From contig PBMZ01000096.1 in the NCBI GenBank assembly GCA_002722955.1, positions 1 to 36,807 on the forward strand: a stretch of DNA of 36,807 bases, in the 5' to 3' direction. Below the pieces are notes generated by a model. That model saw only the letters and a program-made list of their open reading frames with translations. It made no database searches and had not been told where the DNA came from. Every line of letters starts with the position of its first letter. Position 1 is the stretch's first letter. The position numbers were made by a program, and so were the translations under genes. Below, piece by piece: positions 31,923-36,807 of this stretch. This DNA is from Planctomycetaceae bacterium. Lineage in GTDB: Bacteria; Planctomycetota; Planctomycetia; Planctomycetales; Planctomycetaceae.

Positions 31923-32480
31923 ATGCCGTCAGCTGCCAAAGATCGCCCGAAGTGGCGATCCACAACCATATTGAGCGTTCGACGCGATAATCAAGTCGCC
32001 ATTGGTGGGGACGGGCAAGTCACCTATGGCGACACGATCATGAAGTCGGATACGAAAAAGATCCGTCGCATGTTGGATGACAAGGTGATTGTCGGCTTCG
32101 CGGGTTCCACAGCCGACGCGTTCGCGTTAATGGAAAGATTCGAGACGAAACTGAAGGACTATCCCAGCAACACGCCTCGCGCCGCCACTGAATTGGCGCG
32201 CGAATGGCGAACCGATCGAGCACTTCGGCGGCTCGAAGCGCTGATGATCGTCAACGACCATCAATACAGCTTGCTGATTACCGGCCAAGGCGACGTTGTC
32301 CAGCCAACAGACGGCATCATCGGCATCGGCTCCGGAGGCCAGTTTGCGACGGCGGCAGCCCGCGCCTTGTCTCGCAACACAGAACTCTCTCCCGCCGAGA
32401 TCGTGAAGCAGTCGCTGCAGATTGCTGCCGAAATCGATGTCTACACCAACGACAACATCATCGTGGAGGAACTCACGTGA
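31923..32480 (+). CDS. hslV: ATP-dependent protease peptidase subunit HslV
   Basis: 185 residues from the ATG at 31923, preferred because AAGGA lies 12 bases upstream; an ATG at 31890 would add eleven residues. HslV is the proteasome-like Ntn-hydrolase core of the HslUV (ClpYQ) protease. Thr14 in [10 protein letters not shown] is the expected N-terminal nucleophile after removal of a 13-residue propeptide (24 from the other start), which is longer than the single Met removed in E. coli. [30 protein letters not shown] and [14 protein letters not shown] are the family motifs. Its stop overlaps the start of hslU by four bases, so the subunits are translationally coupled. Confidence 0.96.
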   Translation: MPSAAKDRPKWRSTTILSVRRDNQVAIGGDGQVTYGDTIMKSDTKKIRRMLDDKVIVGFAGSTADAFALMERFETKLKDYPSNTPRAATELAREWRTDRALRRLEALMIVNDHQYSLLITGQGDVVQPTDGIIGIGSGGQFATAAARALSRNTELSPAEIVKQSLQIAAEIDVYTNDNIIVEELT

Positions 32481-33934
32481 CCGAATTAACACCGCGCCAA
32501 ATCGTCGCGGAGTTGGATAAACACATCATCGGGCAGGATGATGCCAAGCGTTCCGTTGCCATTGCTCTGAGAAATCGTTGGCGCTGGAAACAGTTGCCGG
32601 ACGAGATCCGCAAAGAGATCACTCCCAAGAATATCATCATGATTGGGCCGACGGGTGTCGGTAAGACCGAGATCACTCGACGCTTGGCCAATCTAACGGG
32701 CGCGCCATTCATTAAGGTCGAGGCCACCAAGTACACCGAGGTCGGTTACTATGGCCGCGATGTCGAGAGCATGGTCCGCGATCTTGTCGAGAAAGCCATC
32801 AATCTGGTCCGCAACAAGAAACGCGTCGAGGTCGAAGAAGAGGCCAAGAAAAGGGTCGAGGAGCGACTGCTAGATTTGCTGTTGCCCACGCCGCCAGAGG
32901 CCGAGAGTCCGCAGGATTGGCCATTTGCTAAGTTCGATGAAAATGACGAATTGGTCCTCGACGAGCAGCAACTTGAGTTGATCAACCAAACTCCTGAAGC
33001 TGAAGAGGCAAACAATCAGAAAGCTGAAGCCGAGCGCAAGGAAGCTCAAAAAAGACACGAACGAACACGCGAAAAGTTCCGGGACATGTTGCGTTCCGGA
33101 GCCCTCGAAGATCGCACGGTCGAACTCAGCATCGAGGCTCGTAATGCGCCCGTTCAAGTGTTTTCCAATATGGGCATGGATCAAATGGACGTGGATTTTC
33201 AGAGCATGTTCGAACGCATCGTGCCTCGCGAACAAAAGAATCGCGAAGTCAAGGTGAGCGAAGCGCGACAAATTCTGCTCGAGCAAGAAGCGGAAAATCT
33301 GATGGACAAGGACGCCATTAACGAGGAAGCCATCGACCTTTCCGAAAACACCGGCATCATCTTCGTCGACGAAATCGACAAGATCGCTGGTGGAGGCGAT
33401 GACAGTGGCAAAGACGTTAGCCGGCAAGGTGTCCAACGCGATCTGTTGCCGATCGTCGAAGGCACAACAATCTCGACACGCTACGGCCAAGTTCGCACCG
33501 AACACATGCTGTTCATCGCTGCCGGCGCCTTTCATCGGTCACGGCCTTCGGACTTGATGCCCGAGTTGCAAGGCCGCTTCCCAATTCGAGTCGAACTCCA
33601 AGATCTCACCCGCGACGACTTCTTGAGAATCTTGACCGAACCAGCAAGCTCGATGACTCAGCAGTATCAAGAGCTACTCAGCACGGAAGGCGTCCGACTG
33701 GACTTCACCAGCGATGGCATCGAGGCTCTTGCCGACATCGCCTACCAAGTCAACCAATCGACACAGAACATCGGAGCCCGCCGGTTGCACACCATCCTGG
33801 AACGATTGCTGGAAGACGTCAGCTTCGAGGCACCAGATCTCAAGGACAAGAAAATCAAGATCGACGCCGAATATGTCCGCAGCCACTTAGATGAAGTGAC
33901 TCAGACCGAGGACTTGAGCAAGTTCATCTTGTAA
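32477..33934 (+). CDS. hslU: HslUV protease ATPase subunit HslU
   Basis: 485 residues from GTG at 32477, which overlaps the hslV stop as GTGA and has GGAGGA a few bases upstream. HslU is the AAA+ unfoldase that feeds HslV. It has [16 protein letters not shown], Walker [10 protein letters not shown] (57-65), the pore segment GYYGRDVES, a charged intermediate domain (about 110-260) for substrate entry, Walker [11 protein letters not shown], sensor-2 NIGARRLHT and the C-terminal tail EDLSKFIL that docks into HslV. Everything expected is present and the length is a little above the E. coli protein, mostly in the charged intermediate domain. It converges on the propeller lipoprotein gene, 15 bp away. 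Confidence 0.97.
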   Translation: MTELTPRQIVAELDKHIIGQDDAKRSVAIALRNRWRWKQLPDEIRKEITPKNIIMIGPTGVGKTEITRRLANLTGAPFIKVEATKYTEVGYYGRDVESMVRDLVEKAINLVRNKKRVEVEEEAKKRVEERLLDLLLPTPPEAESPQDWPFAKFDENDELVLDEQQLELINQTPEAEEANNQKAEAERKEAQKRHERTREKFRDMLRSGALEDRTVELSIEARNAPVQVFSNMGMDQMDVDFQSMFERIVPREQKNREVKVSEARQILLEQEAENLMDKDAINEEAIDLSENTGIIFVDEIDKIAGGGDDSGKDVSRQGVQRDLLPIVEGTTISTRYGQVRTEHMLFIAAGAFHRSRPSDLMPELQGRFPIRVELQDLTRDDFLRILTEPASSMTQQYQELLSTEGVRLDFTSDGIEALADIAYQVNQSTQNIGARRLHTILERLLEDVSFEAPDLKDKKIKIDAEYVRSHLDEVTQTEDLSKFIL

Positions 33935-33949
33935 GAGCGAAGTCGGCCA

Positions 33950-35644
33950 TCATTTCCAACGAGGAAGGCTCCACAAGCCAGCGCCAACAGCAATCGTTGT
34001 CGACTTGCCGGTGGCAAGATCAATGATCACGGGGCGCGGTCCTTCCTTTTCGGTGAACTTCATCATCGCGATGCGTTTTCCATCGGGTGATACTGTGCCG
34101 AAGCCGTGCCGCTTCAAGCCGTCAGCCAGTTGCCGTTCGTTCTTGCCGTCCAGGTCGCAGAGCATCACAACGTTGCCTTGCTCGGTCTCTTGATAGAATA
34201 GGATCGCAGGCTCTGGGGCATTGACGAGCAACGGACGGTCGCCTTTGCGAATTGCGGTGATCGTCCCATCCAAGTCCATTCGGCAGATCGTCGATTTCGA
34301 GGGTTTGGTAGGATCGACTGATTCGCTTGATTCAATGACCAAACCACTGGCATCCGGGAGCCAATTCAGGTGCGAGATCTCAAGTCGCTCTCCGATCGGT
34401 TTCGCGTCACCGGTCTTTACATCAATCAAAACAACTTGTGAGCTGATGATGTCTTGCCCCGTTTCTACTCGACATATCGCCAACGTCTTGCCATCGGGGG
34501 AAAGCGTCGGTCCCAGTGCGACCCCCGTTTGAAGCATCTCTCCGCCAAGCTGCCGATGATCTCCGTTGTTGAGATCAATCTCAAACAAACCCACGTAGCC
34601 TCCATCCTGAACGTGGCCGGAAATAAAAACGGTGTTTCGTTTCGGCGAAAAGCAACCCATGGTGGCCAGTCCAAGTTGAAACGGCACGCGACGCATCTCA
34701 CCCGAATTGATATTCAGGAGATACACATCCATATCTTGCTTCGGCATACCAGGTCGCCACGATTTGGCGTGACTGATCATCATGACATCGGCCATCTCCT
34801 TAGTTGAAATGGGCGCGGAGTGGTCTTCCCATTCTTGATCGCTAACAGAAAACGACGCGGGGTCTGGTTGTTCAACGTCTTCGAAGTCGATGATCCACGT
34901 TCGTTTGCCCACCATCCCAGCTTGTAAAACAATCCCGCTAGATCGCTCGACTTTCATTTCAAAGCCACGCTCTAGCATTTGTTCCATCTGTGCAATTTGC
35001 GCTTTTTGTTGCGGCGGGATCTTGTCTGGTGGTAATTGGGACACACCGGCGATGAGACCTTCGAGCTGCCGTCTCATCGCGTCCGGCAACGGTGTCAGCA
35101 AAGTGACAACATCGTCATCGACTTCAGACGTCGCCCCCTTCAATTGTTCGGCATTCGCTTCCGTGACGACGTTGATCTCGCTGCGTGCTAACAGATGATA
35201 GAAAATCGGCAACTCAAGAACGGCCTCATACGGTTTGTATTTCGTGTTACTCTTTTGTTGAGTGCAGTACCAAAACCCATCACGTTCAATGATCGTTATC
35301 AAAGTGGATCGATTTTGGCCGAGGATAAAGTCGATCGAGATTCGCCTCATGACAGGCGTTCGAAGAATCTCGACCTCAGCGTGAGCGGCCTTCAATTCGT
35401 GCCGAGCAACCCAACGATAACTGCCATCCGGCAAACTCTTGGATGTTCTTTCACCGGCGGCAATCAATTCAGCGGGAGTAACCTTTGACGGCGGCGTCGA
35501 CTGATCTTGTCCGCCTGATGACTCGCCAGAAGGTTTTTCGCTACCTTCTTGAACCGAGATTTCCGGATCGAGGTCTTCCTCAGTCCCACATCCGGAAAGA
35601 AACAGCATCGATATCAAAACGTAGAGGTGGTGGCGATTGAACAT
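33950..35644 (-). CDS. Lipoprotein with WD40/PD40-like beta-propeller
   Basis: 564 residues from the ATG at 35644, with GGAG eight bases upstream. The signal ends LFLSGC (Cys19). A Ser/Gly/Pro-rich linker follows (about 25-55). The first half (about 55-260) resembles DUF2092/LolA-type half-barrel proteins: RTPVMRRISIDFI, GFWYCTQQKSNTKY and a Gln-rich helix. The second half (about 280-560) has TolB/PD40-type propeller strands: CFSPKRNTVFISG, LSPDGKTLAICRV, WLPDASGLVIESS, VSPDGKRIAMMKF. It is likely anchored in the envelope, but its binding partner is unknown. It follows the radical SAM remnant by 20 bp. Confidence 0.85.
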   Translation of the reverse strand: MFNRHHLYVLISMLFLSGCGTEEDLDPEISVQEGSEKPSGESSGGQDQSTPPSKVTPAELIAAGERTSKSLPDGSYRWVARHELKAAHAEVEILRTPVMRRISIDFILGQNRSTLITIIERDGFWYCTQQKSNTKYKPYEAVLELPIFYHLLARSEINVVTEANAEQLKGATSEVDDDVVTLLTPLPDAMRRQLEGLIAGVSQLPPDKIPPQQKAQIAQMEQMLERGFEMKVERSSGIVLQAGMVGKRTWIIDFEDVEQPDPASFSVSDQEWEDHSAPISTKEMADVMMISHAKSWRPGMPKQDMDVYLLNINSGEMRRVPFQLGLATMGCFSPKRNTVFISGHVQDGGYVGLFEIDLNNGDHRQLGGEMLQTGVALGPTLSPDGKTLAICRVETGQDIISSQVVLIDVKTGDAKPIGERLEISHLNWLPDASGLVIESSESVDPTKPSKSTICRMDLDGTITAIRKGDRPLLVNAPEPAILFYQETEQGNVVMLCDLDGKNERQLADGLKRHGFGTVSPDGKRIAMMKFTEKEGPRPVIIDLATGKSTTIAVGAGLWSLPRWK

Positions 35645-35664
35645 CTCACTCCTTCGACTTCTTC

Positions 35665-36504
35665 TCAAAACAGTCGCATTTGACCGGAGCTTGGAGTCGG
35701 CCTGACGAACAAGCTGCAGTCTTGTTTGGGAAGCTTATTATGCAGTCCACACTTCTTCTTGAACACACTGAACATGTTCTTGATTTGATCGGCAATCTGC
35801 CCAGTGCCTGTCATGCGTTGCCCGAATTTGGAATGGTAGAGTTCCCCGCCGCGAGTTTGCCGTACTAAATTCAAAATGCGTTCTGCTTTCAGCGGTTGAG
35901 TCCGCTCGACCCATTCGTTGAATACAGGCTCGACGGTCAACGGCAAACGCAACATCACGTAACTCGCCGTCATGGCTCCCGCTTGTTTGGCGGCGTCCAG
36001 AATCGCGGGCACGGCGGAATCGTTCAACCCCGGAATCACCGGCGCCACCATGACACCAACGGGAATGCCCGCATCGACAAGCATTTCAATCGCTCGCAGC
36101 CGAGCCCCTGGAATGCTGGTGCGAGGCTCCATGTCGCGAGCCAACTCGGGATCGAGCGTCGTCGCTGAGACAAACGCGTGGATCAGATTGTCGCCCGCCA
36201 TCTCGGCAAGCACGTCGATGTCGCGACCGATGAGTGCGTTCTTCGTAACGATGCTAGCTGGGTGCTTGCAGTCACGCAGCAACTCAAGGCACTGCCGCGT
36301 CAATTGAAACTTCCGCTCGGCCGGTTGATAGCAATCGGTCACGCCAGAAAACATCAAAGACGCTGGCTGCCAGGAATCTCGCGCCAAGAAGTCACGCAGC
36401 AACTTGGGAGCCTGGTGCTTGACGATGATCTTCGTTTCGAAATCCAAGCCAGCATTGAAGCCCAAGTACTCATGCGTCGGACGCGCATAGCAATAGGCAC
36501 ATCC
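35665..36504 (-). pseudogene. Radical SAM protein (PA0069/SPL-like family), 5' end lost
   Basis: The frame is open from 36504 to the stop at 35665 (279 codons), but an in-frame TAA stands at 36505-36507, exactly at the start of the radical SAM cluster motif. The visible part reads GCAYCYARPTHEYLGFNAG, which holds the second and third cysteines of C-x3-C-x2-C; the first Cys and the usual 60-100 upstream residues are missing. Downstream, SGVTDCYQP, SIVTKNALI and the VIPGLND barrel segments are intact. The only in-frame starts lie after the motif (TTG at 36465), so no working cluster could form. It is either a pseudogene or the edge of a rearrangement or assembly join. Confidence 0.8.
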
Positions 36505-36561
36505 TTATTTCCGTAGCCCCCTCGCCTAGAGACTCACGGGTGATCTTGAAGGACTCCAAAG

Positions 36562-36723
36562 ATGAATGAAAACCTGTACGAATGGTTCATGAACGAGGAA
36601 TTCTTCACAGAATCCCACATATGTCCACACTGTGAAATGGGAAGACTCTTCTGTGTAGATCAAACAGGACTTTTCCAGTGTGATACCTGTGACACTGAGT
36701 TCCACGTCTCAGACCACGAATAA
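36562..36723 (+). CDS. Small zinc-ribbon protein (53 residues)
   Basis: ATG at 36562 with AAGGA eight bases upstream, the clearest Shine-Dalgarno site in this half of the window. The 53-residue product has CPHC (21-24) and CDTC (40-43), a two-knuckle zinc ribbon, plus an acidic, aromatic N-terminus (NLYEWFMNEEFF). Codon choice (ATA, AGA, ACA, GGA) and base composition are more A/T-rich than in neighbouring genes. It lies just past the point where the radical SAM gene breaks off, so it may come from a mobile or phage element, or from a chimeric join. The function is unknown; small ribbons of this kind often bind nucleic acid or protein. Confidence 0.65.
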   Translation: MNENLYEWFMNEEFFTESHICPHCEMGRLFCVDQTGLFQCDTCDTEFHVSDHE

Positions 36724-36807
36724 AAACCCGATACAGATGTCAAAACAATCTAAAGAGGACGTTAGAACGTACTTTTGAGGGAATCCCGCTAGTTTTTTCG
36801 TGATATA
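36724..36807. other. A/T-rich right edge
   Basis: It holds a 13-codon ATG frame (36737-36778) and a T-run near 36794. Neither is supported as a gene or terminator. Confidence 0.3.

Noticed and set aside
32204..32476. Upstream extension of the hslU frame.
   Set aside because: It overlaps hslV in another frame; the GTG at 32477 gives the canonical HslU N-terminus and a four-base overlap.
1..36807. CRISPR arrays, tRNA genes, toxin-antitoxin, restriction or other defence islands.
   Set aside because: No spaced direct repeats, cloverleaf sequences or matching protein families were seen on either strand.

Overview
The window looks like chromosomal DNA of a planctomycete, probably order Pirellulales. 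It carries a DUF1559 gene with a type IV pilin-like N-terminus and an H-x9-DG end, a TPR/FG-GAP/ASPIC-UnbV protein, a CAPSR-type sulfatase, a Tat-exported DUF1501 protein, a planctomycete-style D-aminoacylase, an MJ0042-like zinc-ribbon membrane protein and a LecA-like domain fused to a phosphodiesterase. Shine-Dalgarno sites are sparse, which also fits. This assignment is inference from gene content; there is no 16S rRNA or tRNA in the window.

Layout. 1-3751: a partial iron-dependent alcohol dehydrogenase (minus), then FtsW/RodA, a VOC-fold protein and a quinone oxidoreductase (plus). 3752-11212, all on the minus strand: a sulfatase, a macro-domain hydrolase and a large TPR/FG-GAP/UnbV protein, then a DUF1559-SUMF1 lipoprotein pair in which both genes are frameshifted. 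11213-16825: an inverse-autotransporter-like outer-membrane protein with a beta-helix passenger, carrying an in-frame amber codon and a frameshift, followed by the FHA-rsgA pair (minus). 16826-18250: a repeat-rich spacer, RNase P RNA (rnpB), a small cysteine-bearing planctomycete protein and a clear terminator. 18284-22314: a DUF4440 protein, a sugar isomerase-like protein, two paralogous membrane proteins (the first 5'-truncated) and a haem-binding sensor kinase. 22315-30818: a repeat spacer, a LecA-phosphodiesterase lipoprotein, a serine-hydrolase lipoprotein, a D-aminoacylase, a DUF1501 protein and a zinc-ribbon protein. 30952-36807: bioD, hslVU, a beta-propeller lipoprotein, a radical SAM gene that has lost its 5' end, and a short, more A/T-rich segment with a small zinc-ribbon gene.

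Functional themes are housekeeping (rnpB, rsgA, hslVU, bioD, ftsW), envelope and exported proteins (five lipoproteins, sulfatase, DUF1501, UnbV, the IAT-like barrel) and redox sensing. No CRISPR array, toxin-antitoxin pair, restriction system, transposase or known defence island was seen.

The most unusual signal is gene disruption. There are three single-base frameshifts, two of them at the same TTT-C context in adjacent genes. Two more genes have an in-frame stop at codon 8 or 10, and one gene is cut off inside its radical SAM motif. Two copies of a 65-bp REP-like palindrome and several other inverted repeats sit in the spacers. Whether the disruptions are assembly errors, real pseudogenes or recoding cannot be decided from the sequence alone.
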